From contig DAOVLE010000174.1 in assembly GCA_030631415.1 (NCBI GenBank), forward strand, positions 1 to 11,250: a stretch of DNA of 11,250 bases, written 5' to 3'. The DNA comes from JAAEQG01 sp023133475 (GTDB lineage: Bacteria; Planctomycetota; Phycisphaerae; UBA1845). Within the stretch, counting starts at the first letter, position 1. Each line of letters starts with the position of its first letter. Shown piece after piece: positions 1 through 6,006 of the stretch. A program made the translations under genes and the position numbers. The notes below the pieces were generated by a model. It had not been told where the DNA came from. It saw only the letters and a program-made list of their open reading frames with translations, and searched no databases.

Positions 1-27
1 GCCATGTACACCATGGCGATTCCCAAT

Positions 28-90
28 GTAGCGTCACCCCTTGTGGGTGACGAAAAACACGGGTGCGCCGCCCACAAGGGGCGACGCTAC
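28..90. repeat. GTAG-headed paired-hairpin palindrome (REPIN-like, family 2)
   Basis: This is a 63-bp quasi-palindrome. Its outer 20 bp at each end (28-47 and 71-90) are complementary with one mismatch. Each half also folds alone. The left unit (28-52) is GTAG, then the 8-bp stem CGTCACCC/GGGTGACG around a CTTGT loop. The right unit (66-90), read from its own GTAG on the minus strand, has the same layout with one stem mismatch. A 13-nt spacer (53-65) separates them. GTAG followed by a hairpin is the known head of REP sequences mobilised by RAYT transposases, and two inverted REPs form a REPIN. The layout is visible in the sequence; the REPIN assignment is inference from a single copy. Confidence 0.6.
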
Positions 91-110
91 AGACTAAATC
101 GACAAGCCCT

Positions 111-170
111 TTAGCCGTGGGGGACGCAAATCGGCTGACCATTCGTGTCCCCCACCGCTAAAGCGGTGGG
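111..170. repeat. Two overlapping, mutually exclusive inverted repeats
   Basis: Arms 111-131 and 141-161 pair over 21 positions (18 Watson-Crick plus one G-U) around a 9-nt loop. The right arm overlaps a second, perfect hairpin at 151-170, CCCACCGCT-AA-AGCGGTGGG. The two cannot form together. They end 93 bp before the start of the 901-aa protein gene. No U-tract follows. This could be an intergenic repeat family, a terminator for a gene upstream of the window, or an upstream regulatory structure. The sequence does not decide between these. Confidence 0.45.
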
Positions 171-263
171 CCACCCGCCACAACGTCCTTCTCTGCAATA
201 CTCTGCGTCTATGCGTTCGTGAGAAATGCGGGCTAATCCGACAAAGGCACTACTCCGATAACT

Positions 264-2969
264 ATGAGCATGGAGTATTGCGTATCCGCGGACGAGCAAG
301 CCCGAGCACACGCCGATTGGCAGACATGGCGGTGGGTGTGTGCAGCCGTGCTGGTTGCACTGCTAAGCCCGGCAAGTGCCCCGGCAGAGCAGAATGATGC
401 CACCGCGGACTGGAACCACGCCGACCACCAACGCATCGTCAGATTCTTCAACTTCGACGAGCCGGACAACCTGGGCAGCATCCCCAAGTACTGGGAATTG
501 TTCACCGGAGAGTCATTTCCCCGCTACGCCGGCGGGCGGTTTGACCGCGAGGTTGGGCGGACGGCTCCACCGTCGTTCTATTTGGGCATGAACGGGTACA
601 ATGTGGCGTTCCGCTATCGCGGGATTCAGACGCGGATTCGCCCCAACAGCGACTATCTCGTCGTGGGTTGGATCAAGCCTCATAGCCTGCAAAGCAGCCG
701 GGCAACAATAACCGCCTACTACCTCGACCATGATGGGCAGCCGCTCCCACAAACACAACGCCAGGGACGCATGGTGGGCGGAGATGCCATGGGCGACGAC
801 TGGCATCGTGTGGAGGTGTTTCTACCGTCAGGCCCTTTCGATGCCGATGCAATTGGCCTCACGCTGTGGGTCGAGCAGGCATCAGTGTGGGACCCCGCCC
901 AGCGCCCGGAGCGGCACATCGAACCCGTCGACATCCACGCCGGAGCCTGGTTTGACGATATTCTCGTCTATCGCCTGCCGCAGGTGACTCTGTCAACGTC
1001 GCGGAAGGGCAACATCTTCACCGCTCCGTTGCCAACCGTGCTTGAGACCACAATACTGGACCACGACGGTGCAGGGCTGTCTGCCACATTGGAGATAATG
1101 GATGCCGCCGGTGTGGTGGTGGACCGTCGCCCGGTTCCGGTGCAGGTGCGGGCACATCCCAACATACTGCCTGACTTGCCCCCGGGGTATTACCTGGCCC
1201 GGTTGACAATCATCTCTGAAGGGCACGTGCTGGTCAATCGCCATTTGGGCTTTGCGGTGTTGGCTGACATCGTCACCGATACCAAGCGTTCCTCACAAAC
1301 CTTCGGGGTAGTGCTTCAGGGGGCCCAGCGAAGCGGAGTTGATGGCGAGGTCATGCTGGTCGAAGCGGCTGGGCTGGGGGCGGTGAAGGTTCCGTTATGG
1401 ACGGGGTCCGCCACCACTCCGGGGTTCTGCGAAGACACCGCCACATTGGACAGTCTGCTCAACGGGCTACTGCGTTTGCGGGCCGACGTCACTGGGGTTC
1501 TTGGCGGGTTGCCCCCACACCTGATCCGCCTGGACCGCAGGTATCAGCGATCTTTGGTTGACATCCTTAACGATCCCGTGGAAAGCTGGCGCGGGTTCCT
1601 GGCGACAACGGTTGCCCCATACGCCAGCGTGTTGGCTTCATGGCAGGTGGGAGCCGATGGGGACCCGCAGATTGCCGACGACCCCCGTCTGCCTCATACC
1701 CTGGATGCGGTCCGCCGCGAGTTGCTCGTGCTGATGGCTTCGCCTTATCTGACGATCCCCGCCTGGTTGGATGTCGATCCGCACGGTTGGGAGCCCACCG
1801 CGGACCGGATCACCCTGACCGTCCCACGCGGGATTCATTCGGAGCACATCGGGGCACATCTGGACGCTTTCCGCAAGATACGGGTGTTGCGTCGTGAGGC
1901 TTACGTCGATCCGCTGCCCGACGATTACGAGCGGATTGCGCGGTTGGCTGACTGGGCTGCTCGAATCATCGAGACGCGGCATGGCGGTGCCGACACCGTG
2001 TATGCCCCACAGGTCTGGCGTTGGCGCCGGACCGTCGATGGGCCTATCGTCGAGCCCACCGAGGACTATGTCGTCTACCGCACCATCGCCAAGTTGCTCG
2101 GGGAAGCCATCCCCAACGGCACTCTCCCGGCGGGCAAGAGCACGCGAGCACTGCTGTTTTCCCGTGGGGAGCGGATGGTGTTGGCAGTCTGGGATCGGCA
2201 AGCCCCACCGCAGGGGCGGATGTGGGAAGTCCAACTGGGCAGCGCCATACGGGCTGTCGATTTGTGGGGGCGCTCCACAACGCTGGAGCACACCAGTAAG
2301 GGGATTCACCGCTTGTCGATAGGCCCTCAGCCGGTCTTCGTCGACGGTATCGAGCGTTGGGTGGTGGTTTTCCAACGCGAACTCGAGCTGCTGCCCGAGT
2401 CGGTCTCGTTCAGCCTGGGCACACACCAGCATGCCGTTCGCATTGTCAACCCCAGCCGTGGTGTGCTGATCGGCAAGCTGAGCCTGGAGGTTCCGGAAAG
2501 CTGGGAGGTGCGCCCTCGGAATGTGCAATTCAGCATCCCGGTGGGCGAGCAGGCGATATTCCCGGTCGAACTGAGATACAGCCACAACGAACCCGCCGGG
2601 GAGAAGATCATCGTTGCCGACGTGCAACTGAGCGGGGTTGAGGCATATCATATGCGTGTCCCTTTGCGTTTCGAGTTAGGCATCAAGGACGTGGACGTGT
2701 GGGGCTACGCAACTGTGCATGGTGATCGGCTGATTATCCGTCATGCGGTGCGGAACCGCTCGAATGAGGCTTTGAGCTTCCGCGCCTACGCCGCAGCCCC
2801 AGGCAGAGACCGCCAGTACAAGATCATCCTCGGGCTCGAACCGGGCAAGAGCACTGCCCGGGAGTATCGTTTCGAGAACGCCGAGGAACTTCTCGGGAAA
2901 TCCATCCGCGTCAGCCTCCGCGAAGTTAACGGCCCACGAATGCACAACATGCAAGTCACCGTGCCCTGA
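264..2969 (+). CDS. Secreted multidomain protein with glycoside-hydrolase-like barrel and NEW3-type Ig domain (901 aa)
   Basis: No specific gene name is recognised. Residues 22-43 contain a hydrophobic signal segment (VCAAVLVALL, then SPASAPAEQ with a plausible cleavage near A41). Residues 57-240 look like a beta-sandwich (jelly-roll) carbohydrate-binding region. Residues 240-335 resemble an Ig/macroglobulin-type domain. Residues 345-600 resemble a TIM-barrel glycoside-hydrolase-like region. Residues 600-700 resemble the beta-sandwich that follows the barrel in such enzymes (DLWG, then PVFVDGIE). Residues 705-805 resemble a NEW3 domain, and a final beta-rich tail follows. At W460-Q-V-G-A-D-G-D, where GH-A enzymes usually have a WxxxNEP-like acid/base motif, no NE pair is seen, so activity is doubtful. 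The start is ATG 264 or ATG 270, and neither has a strong Shine-Dalgarno. The role is probably extracytoplasmic polysaccharide binding or processing (inference). Confidence 0.75.
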   Translation: MSMEYCVSADEQARAHADWQTWRWVCAAVLVALLSPASAPAEQNDATADWNHADHQRIVRFFNFDEPDNLGSIPKYWELFTGESFPRYAGGRFDREVGRTAPPSFYLGMNGYNVAFRYRGIQTRIRPNSDYLVVGWIKPHSLQSSRATITAYYLDHDGQPLPQTQRQGRMVGGDAMGDDWHRVEVFLPSGPFDADAIGLTLWVEQASVWDPAQRPERHIEPVDIHAGAWFDDILVYRLPQVTLSTSRKGNIFTAPLPTVLETTILDHDGAGLSATLEIMDAAGVVVDRRPVPVQVRAHPNILPDLPPGYYLARLTIISEGHVLVNRHLGFAVLADIVTDTKRSSQTFGVVLQGAQRSGVDGEVMLVEAAGLGAVKVPLWTGSATTPGFCEDTATLDSLLNGLLRLRADVTGVLGGLPPHLIRLDRRYQRSLVDILNDPVESWRGFLATTVAPYASVLASWQVGADGDPQIADDPRLPHTLDAVRRELLVLMASPYLTIPAWLDVDPHGWEPTADRITLTVPRGIHSEHIGAHLDAFRKIRVLRREAYVDPLPDDYERIARLADWAARIIETRHGGADTVYAPQVWRWRRTVDGPIVEPTEDYVVYRTIAKLLGEAIPNGTLPAGKSTRALLFSRGERMVLAVWDRQAPPQGRMWEVQLGSAIRAVDLWGRSTTLEHTSKGIHRLSIGPQPVFVDGIERWVVVFQRELELLPESVSFSLGTHQHAVRIVNPSRGVLIGKLSLEVPESWEVRPRNVQFSIPVGEQAIFPVELRYSHNEPAGEKIIVADVQLSGVEAYHMRVPLRFELGIKDVDVWGYATVHGDRLIIRHAVRNRSNEALSFRAYAAAPGRDRQYKIILGLEPGKSTAREYRFENAEELLGKSIRVSLREVNGPRMHNMQVTVP

Positions 2970-2976
2970 CCAGGGC

Positions 2977-3049
2977 GGGGAATGGGGAATGGAAAATGGG
3001 GGAGTGGGAGACGTGATGAATTGAGAATTGAGAATGGAGGATTGAAAAT
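2977..3049 (+). repeat. Heptameric repeat array 1
   Basis: Degenerate 7-bp units begin 8 bp after the stop of the 901-aa protein gene: GGGGAAT, GGGGAAT, GGAAAAT, then GGGGGAG. After a shift in register come GATGAAT, TGAGAAT, TGAGAAT, GGAGGAT, TGAAAAT (3015-3049). The period of seven and the conserved AAT/GAT end are visible directly. The array ends 4 bp before a REPIN copy. Heptameric short tandem repeats of this kind (STRR) are known from cyanobacterial intergenic DNA; whether this one is related is unknown. Confidence 0.7.
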
Positions 3050-3053
3050 GGAT

Positions 3054-3110
3054 GTAGGGCGGGTTCCACCCACCGCATCATACCACAAAGGCGGGTGAAA
3101 CCCGCCCTAC
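3054..3110 (+). repeat. REPIN-like 57-bp element, copy A
   Basis: Two inverted 21-nt REP units. Each is GTAG plus a 7-bp stem GGCGGGT/ACCCGCC with a 3-nt loop (left loop TCC, with one stem base changed G to A; right loop TTC read from its GTAG). The 15-nt spacer is GCATCATACCACAAA. The copy lies 84 bp downstream of the stop of the 901-aa protein gene and could also act as an RNA hairpin at its 3' end. It shares flanking sequence (GTGATTACGC) with copy F. Confidence 0.8.
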
Positions 3111-3154
3111 GACTGTGATTACGCCGTTTTCTCAGTTTTTCACGCTTCCTTCTA

Positions 3155-3207
3155 CACGCTCCCCTTCGGGTCGCCGCTAAACGCTACGGATGGTCGCCGC
3201 TAAACGC
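3155..3207. repeat. GCCGCTAAACGC repeat, one full unit plus a partial direct repeat
   Basis: Positions 3155-3186 match 9633-9664 at 28 of 32 bases, starting CACGCTCCCC and ending GCCGCTAAACGCTA. A 15-bp piece, GTCGCCGCTAAACGC, is present twice as a direct repeat (3170-3184 and 3193-3207, period 23). The unit can fold weakly around CTCCCC-TTC-GGG. The rest of the 2970-3348 interval holds a heptamer array on each side of REPIN copy A; no gene or RNA gene is seen there. Confidence 0.6.
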
Positions 3208-3230
3208 CCTCGCAGAAGTACGATCATCCG

Positions 3231-3258
3231 CATTTTCCATTTTCCATTTTCCATTTCT
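3231..3258 (-). repeat. Heptameric repeat array 2 (inverted orientation)
   Basis: Four units in perfect 7-bp register: CATTTTC three times, then CATTTCT. The orientation is opposite to array 1, so arrays 1 and 2 flank REPIN copy A symmetrically. This array lies 90 bp upstream of the fliS start. It is the only one of the five arrays in the window that does not immediately follow a stop codon. Confidence 0.75.
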
Positions 3259-3348
3259 TCTTTGCGTTAGGTTGTTGCTTGGGTGACGGTCCGGGGTGGT
3301 GGTTTTGTCGTTACCTCGGCGGTGCGATTATCCGATACACAGGGCAGT

Positions 3349-3816
3349 ATGAGCGGACCGCCCTCCACCAACTCGTATCTCCGCGACGCGGTGATGACCG
3401 CTACGCCGGAGCAACTTCACCTGATGCTCTACGACGGGGCGATCAAGTTTGCCTTGCAGGGCAAGGACGCGCTCCTCGCCCGAGACTACGAGAAATCCTA
3501 CAATACCCTGACACGCGCCCAGTCCATCATCCTGGAAATGCTGAACGGGCTACGCCCCGAAGTGAGTCCCGAGTTGTGCGACCAGATGGCTGCCATTTAC
3601 AACTTTCTCTACCGCAAACTCATCGAAGCCAGTGTGCAGAAAGATACCTCGTGCATCGACGACGTGGTGAAGATTCTGCGATACCAACGTGAAACCTGGG
3701 TCATGCTGATGGGCAAAGTCGCCAGGCACCAGGGCGACGAACAGCAAACTTCAGCATCAGACATGGAACCCTCCGGGCAGGACGGTGTCGGCGGATGCCT
3801 GTCAATCGAGGGATAG
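3349..3816 (+). CDS. fliS: Flagellar export chaperone FliS
   Basis: A small helical protein of 155 aa matching FliS, the cytoplasmic chaperone that holds newly made flagellin before export through the flagellar type III apparatus. Residues 9-30 carry the family's signature start (SYLRDAVMTATPEQL followed by LMLYDGAIKF). The helical bundle continues through LLARDYEKSYNTLTRAQ and the C-terminal LRYQRETWVMLMGKV. ATG 3349 is chosen because it has AGGG just upstream and gives a usual FliS N-terminus. The reading frame stays open to GTG 3283, but the extra 22 residues do not look like FliS. The last 25 or so residues are polar, glycine-rich and unlike the family. No other flagellar gene is visible, so this copy is apart from any flagellar operon. 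It implies a flagellated organism. Confidence 0.9.
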   Translation: MSGPPSTNSYLRDAVMTATPEQLHLMLYDGAIKFALQGKDALLARDYEKSYNTLTRAQSIILEMLNGLRPEVSPELCDQMAAIYNFLYRKLIEASVQKDTSCIDDVVKILRYQRETWVMLMGKVARHQGDEQQTSASDMEPSGQDGVGGCLSIEG

Positions 3817-3826
3817 TCCGCGAGAA

Positions 3827-3861
3827 GAAAATGGAAAATGGAAAATTAAAAATGGGGGATG
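3827..3861 (+). repeat. Heptameric repeat array 3
   Basis: Five 7-bp units in register: GAAAATG, GAAAATG, GAAAATT, AAAAATG, GGGGATG. The array starts 11 bp after the fliS stop codon, on the same strand and in the same orientation as array 1. REPIN copy B follows 37 bp later. Confidence 0.75.
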
Positions 3862-3898
3862 AGAAGCGTCATCGCCGGGGATGTGCGAGGGTGTTTAA

Positions 3899-3955
3899 GT
3901 AGGGCGGGTTTCACCCGCCTTCTCGGCATGACGCGGCGGGTGAAACCCGCCCTAC
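3899..3955 (-). repeat. REPIN-like 57-bp element, copy B
   Basis: The best-preserved copy. Both 21-nt arms are perfect (GTAG, 7-bp GGCGGGT/ACCCGCC stem, TTC loop) and perfectly complementary to each other. The 15-nt spacer TTCTCGGCATGACGC is, as its reverse complement, close to the spacers of copies A and F, so this copy is inserted in the opposite direction. Its first 32 bp are repeated identically at 4119-4150. Confidence 0.85.
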
Positions 3956-4027
3956 ATCTGGGAGTCCCTGCGTTGCCTCGTTGCCTGCCACGAGAACATC
4001 ATTCTCAACGTTTCCGCCCTTCGCGCC

Positions 4028-4057
4028 TTGACCGCGGCGGTTGTTGGCGAATAGATT
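4028..4057 (+). promoter_or_regulatory. Candidate sigma-70 promoter upstream of the TPR gene
   Basis: TTGACC (4028-4033), an 18-bp spacer, then TAGATT (4052-4057). It would start transcription about 130 nt before the TPR coding region, and the transcript leader would include half-REPIN copy C. The match is 5/6 and 4/6 to consensus, which could be chance in a 385-bp spacer. Otherwise the 3817-4195 interval holds array 3, REPIN copies B and C, and the short palindrome CCTACGTAGG (4085-4094). No gene is seen in it. Confidence 0.25.
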
Positions 4058-4118
4058 CTCTCTACGTGAACCGGGAAAGGTGGGCCTACGTAGGAACGCC
4101 CGGATCGCGTTGCCAGTT

Positions 4119-4159
4119 GTAGGGCGGGTTTCACCCGCCTTCTCGGCATGGCATGGCGG
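4119..4159 (-). repeat. REPIN-like element, copy C (right arm lost)
   Basis: The left unit (4119-4139) is intact with a TTC loop. The spacer TTCTCGGCATGGCAT (4140-4154), as its reverse complement, matches the copy D spacer at 14 of 15 bases. The right unit begins GGCGG at 4155 and then diverges, so only half the element remains. It lies 26-77 bp before the TPR gene start, within the probable mRNA leader, where a single hairpin (GGCGGGT-TTC-ACCCGCC) can still form. Confidence 0.75.
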
Positions 4160-4195
4160 CGGTCGGTTTTCCAGCAGAAACGGTGAGGTGTAGCG

Positions 4196-5335
4196 GTGGC
4201 CATGAAAACACTCTTGCTCATTGCCATACTGATCTTTGTGGCTCCGGGCCTTTCGGACCCGGCTGCCGTTTTTGGGCAAGAGCCTGAATCGGTCTCCAAT
4301 GACAAGGCGGCGGACACCGGCGAGTCGGCGCCGGGTGAGAGCCAGATGACCCTCGAGGAGATGATTGAGGCGGCTTACAAGGCGGTTGAGACAGCCGAAT
4401 CCGGCGGCCCCGACGAGATTCAGGATGCCTTCGCCCGTGCCAATAAGTTGCTCACCACCATCCGCTTGCGCGATCCCCTCAGCGTGGACGCGGACTTCAT
4501 CTCCGGGCGACTTAGCCTGCTGCTGGGGCGCCCGCGTGAAGCCATCGGGTCCATCGACAAATACGCCAAATCACGCAAGGGGGAGAACGATTGGTTGGCA
4601 TTCAAGATGCTCGGGGACCTCTACCTCCAAGCCAGGTATTACCGGATGGCCCGTGACAAGTACCGAAAAGCCGCCGACCTCAATCCCCGCGAGCCGGACC
4701 CCTATGCGGGACTGTCCAAGACGGAGTTGTCACTCGCCCGCTCGGGCAGGGCGATTGAACATGCACGCCGGGCGATTGAATTGGACTCGCGCAACCCACC
4801 GCCTGAAAGGGAACCGAGATACCATGCGGTGTTGGGTGAGGCTTTGCTGGGCAACCACAAGCCGGAAGAAGCCTCGGAGGCGGTGACCAAGGCGATGGAA
4901 TTTGCCCGTGAGAGAGTCAGGAGCGATCCCACCAACACTGAATTGTTATTGAAACTGGACGCCTATTCCGAATTGCTGGGCAAGGTGATCGGGACGATAA
5001 TCATCAATTTCCCCGAGCGCACCGAGGAATATGCTCGCCTGGCCCACGTCCAGATCGAGCGGGCAGAGATCGCCCATATCTTGAGCCTGCATCGCATTCT
5101 GCTCACCATTCAACAGGGTATCGAGCGTTCCGGGGACAATCCCCCGGCGGTGCTCATCCTGGAACAAGCAAAGCTGCTTCTGGCGGTGGGCGATCCACAG
5201 GAGGCGGTGAAGGTTCTGGCCGATCTGCTCGCCGGCGACCCCGGCAACACCGAAGCTCAGCAGTTGCTCGAGCAAATCCGCCGGCGACAGGGGAGGACCC
5301 CGCCTGGCCCGGAACGCGAAAAGGGCCAAATGTAG
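4196..5335 (+). CDS. Secreted tetratricopeptide-repeat (TPR) protein (379 aa)
   Basis: An N-terminal signal peptide (MKTLLLIAILIFVAPG, probable cleavage in AVFG-QEP near residue 27) is followed by an acidic linker, then helical TPR-type pairs at about residues 97-130, 132-165, 166-199 and 206-240. A C-terminal pair at 318-351 includes GDPQEAVKVLADLLAGDPGN. Characteristic spacing is seen in LGDLYLQARYYRMARDKYRKAADLNP. The product is probably an exported scaffold for protein-protein contacts; the partner is unknown. Two starts compete. GTG 4196 sits 5 nt after GAGGTG (4185-4190) and gives MAMKTLL. ATG 4202 sits 11 nt after it and gives a cleaner signal peptide. The stop codon TAG (5333-5335) is part of the GTAG head of REPIN copy D. 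The gene is convergent with the HD-domain gene. Confidence 0.85.
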   Translation: MAMKTLLLIAILIFVAPGLSDPAAVFGQEPESVSNDKAADTGESAPGESQMTLEEMIEAAYKAVETAESGGPDEIQDAFARANKLLTTIRLRDPLSVDADFISGRLSLLLGRPREAIGSIDKYAKSRKGENDWLAFKMLGDLYLQARYYRMARDKYRKAADLNPREPDPYAGLSKTELSLARSGRAIEHARRAIELDSRNPPPEREPRYHAVLGEALLGNHKPEEASEAVTKAMEFARERVRSDPTNTELLLKLDAYSELLGKVIGTIIINFPERTEEYARLAHVQIERAEIAHILSLHRILLTIQQGIERSGDNPPAVLILEQAKLLLAVGDPQEAVKVLADLLAGDPGNTEAQQLLEQIRRRQGRTPPGPEREKGQM

Positions 5336-5388
5336 GGCGGGTTCCACCCGCCATGCCATGCCAAGAAGGCGGGTAGAACCCGCCCTAC
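5332..5388 (+). repeat. REPIN-like 57-bp element, copy D, between convergent genes
   Basis: Two perfect 7-bp-stem REP units (left loop TCC; right loop TCT read from its own GTAG) flank the spacer ATGCCATGCCAAGAA. The element fills almost the whole 60-bp gap between the TPR stop codon (5333-5335) and the HD gene stop codon (5396-5398, minus strand). It is the only structure there that could terminate both transcripts, though neither strand has a U-tract after it. Confidence 0.85.
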
Positions 5389-5395
5389 AGGGGAT

Positions 5396-5959
5396 TCAAT
5401 CCGGAATCAACCCTAACTCCGCTGCCACAGGGGCTAAAGCCTCGATGCAATTATTGATGTGCTCGTTGAAGTCGAGCCCCAGCAGTTCCACGCCGGCGTG
5501 GACGTCATCCCGGGAAACGGCAGCGGCAAAGGACTTTTGTTTTAGCTTTTTGAGGACGCTTTTGGCCCGTAGCCCGACAAGACGTTCGGGGCGCACCAGC
5601 GCCACCGCCGTGATGAACCCACACAACTCGTCCACGGCGAACAGTGCCTTGCGGATCGGGCGGTCGCACGGGTATTCGTCATGATTCCAGTGGGCGTGTG
5701 AAAGGACGGCTCCGACGGTCTCTTCGTCCACTCCGGCGGCTCGCAGAATCTTTGCCCCCTCGCGGGTATGTTGCGGCGGTTCGGGCCAACGCTCGTAGTC
5801 AAAGTCGTGCAGCAACCCGACTACACCCCATTGCGCCACGTCGCCGCCCATTTTTGGGGCGTAGAAACGCATGGCAGCCTCAACTGCCAGGGCATGTTTG
5901 ATCAGCGAGGGGTTTTTCGTGTACTCGTTCAGTAACTCCCATGCCTGATTCCGGTTCAT
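5396..5959 (-). CDS. HD-domain metal-dependent phosphohydrolase-like protein (187 aa)
   Basis: The protein has the HD superfamily layout: H22, then H51-D52 (GLLHDFDYERWP), further histidines at H64 and H88/H90, and D110 (FAVDEL). Together these would bind one or two metal ions. HD proteins of this size hydrolyse phosphomonoesters, often of nucleotides, but the substrate cannot be read from sequence. The PPQHTREGAKILRAAG and SHAHWNHDEYP segments resemble the HDIG-type hydrolases of about 190 aa found in many anaerobes and environmental bacteria. It has no signal peptide and is presumably cytoplasmic. The start ATG (5957-5959) is preceded by a good Shine-Dalgarno, AGAGGTG, with 4 nt between. 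It is divergent from the APH-fold kinase with 47 bp between starts, and convergent with the TPR gene. Confidence 0.85.
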   Translation of the reverse strand: MNRNQAWELLNEYTKNPSLIKHALAVEAAMRFYAPKMGGDVAQWGVVGLLHDFDYERWPEPPQHTREGAKILRAAGVDEETVGAVLSHAHWNHDEYPCDRPIRKALFAVDELCGFITAVALVRPERLVGLRAKSVLKKLKQKSFAAAVSRDDVHAGVELLGLDFNEHINNCIEALAPVAAELGLIPD

Positions 5960-5971
5960 AGCGCACCTCTC

Positions 5972-5998
5972 TTGGCAATTGCGGTGTGGGATTATAAG
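5972..5998 (+). promoter_or_regulatory. Candidate promoter of the APH-fold kinase gene
   Basis: TTGGCA (5972-5977), a short 15-bp spacer, then TATAAG (5993-5998). Transcription would begin close to the GTG at 6007, giving an almost leaderless mRNA. This fits the absence of any Shine-Dalgarno before that start. It overlaps the -10 element of the divergent HD gene. Confidence 0.3.
5991..5996 (-). promoter_or_regulatory. -10 element (TATAAT) of the HD-domain gene
   Basis: Read on the minus strand, 5996 to 5991 is a perfect TATAAT, 31 nt before the HD gene ATG, so the leader would be about 25 nt and carry the AGAGGTG Shine-Dalgarno. At 17 bp upstream the -35 position reads CTCGAT, a poor match, so an activator or an alternative sigma factor is possible. 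Confidence 0.45.
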
Positions 5999-6006
5999 CT
6001 GTTTGC

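Noticed and set aside
1638..2651. Open frame of 337 codons on the minus strand
   Set aside because: It lies wholly opposite the 901-aa protein gene, has no recognisable domain, and is a by-product of GC-rich codon use.
3054..3110. Simple intrinsic terminators instead of repeats for the 57-bp palindromes
   Set aside because: None is followed by a U-tract, the spacer is conserved, and one copy lies in the TPR gene leader and one in the pepD leader, so termination cannot be their common purpose, though single copies may serve as one.
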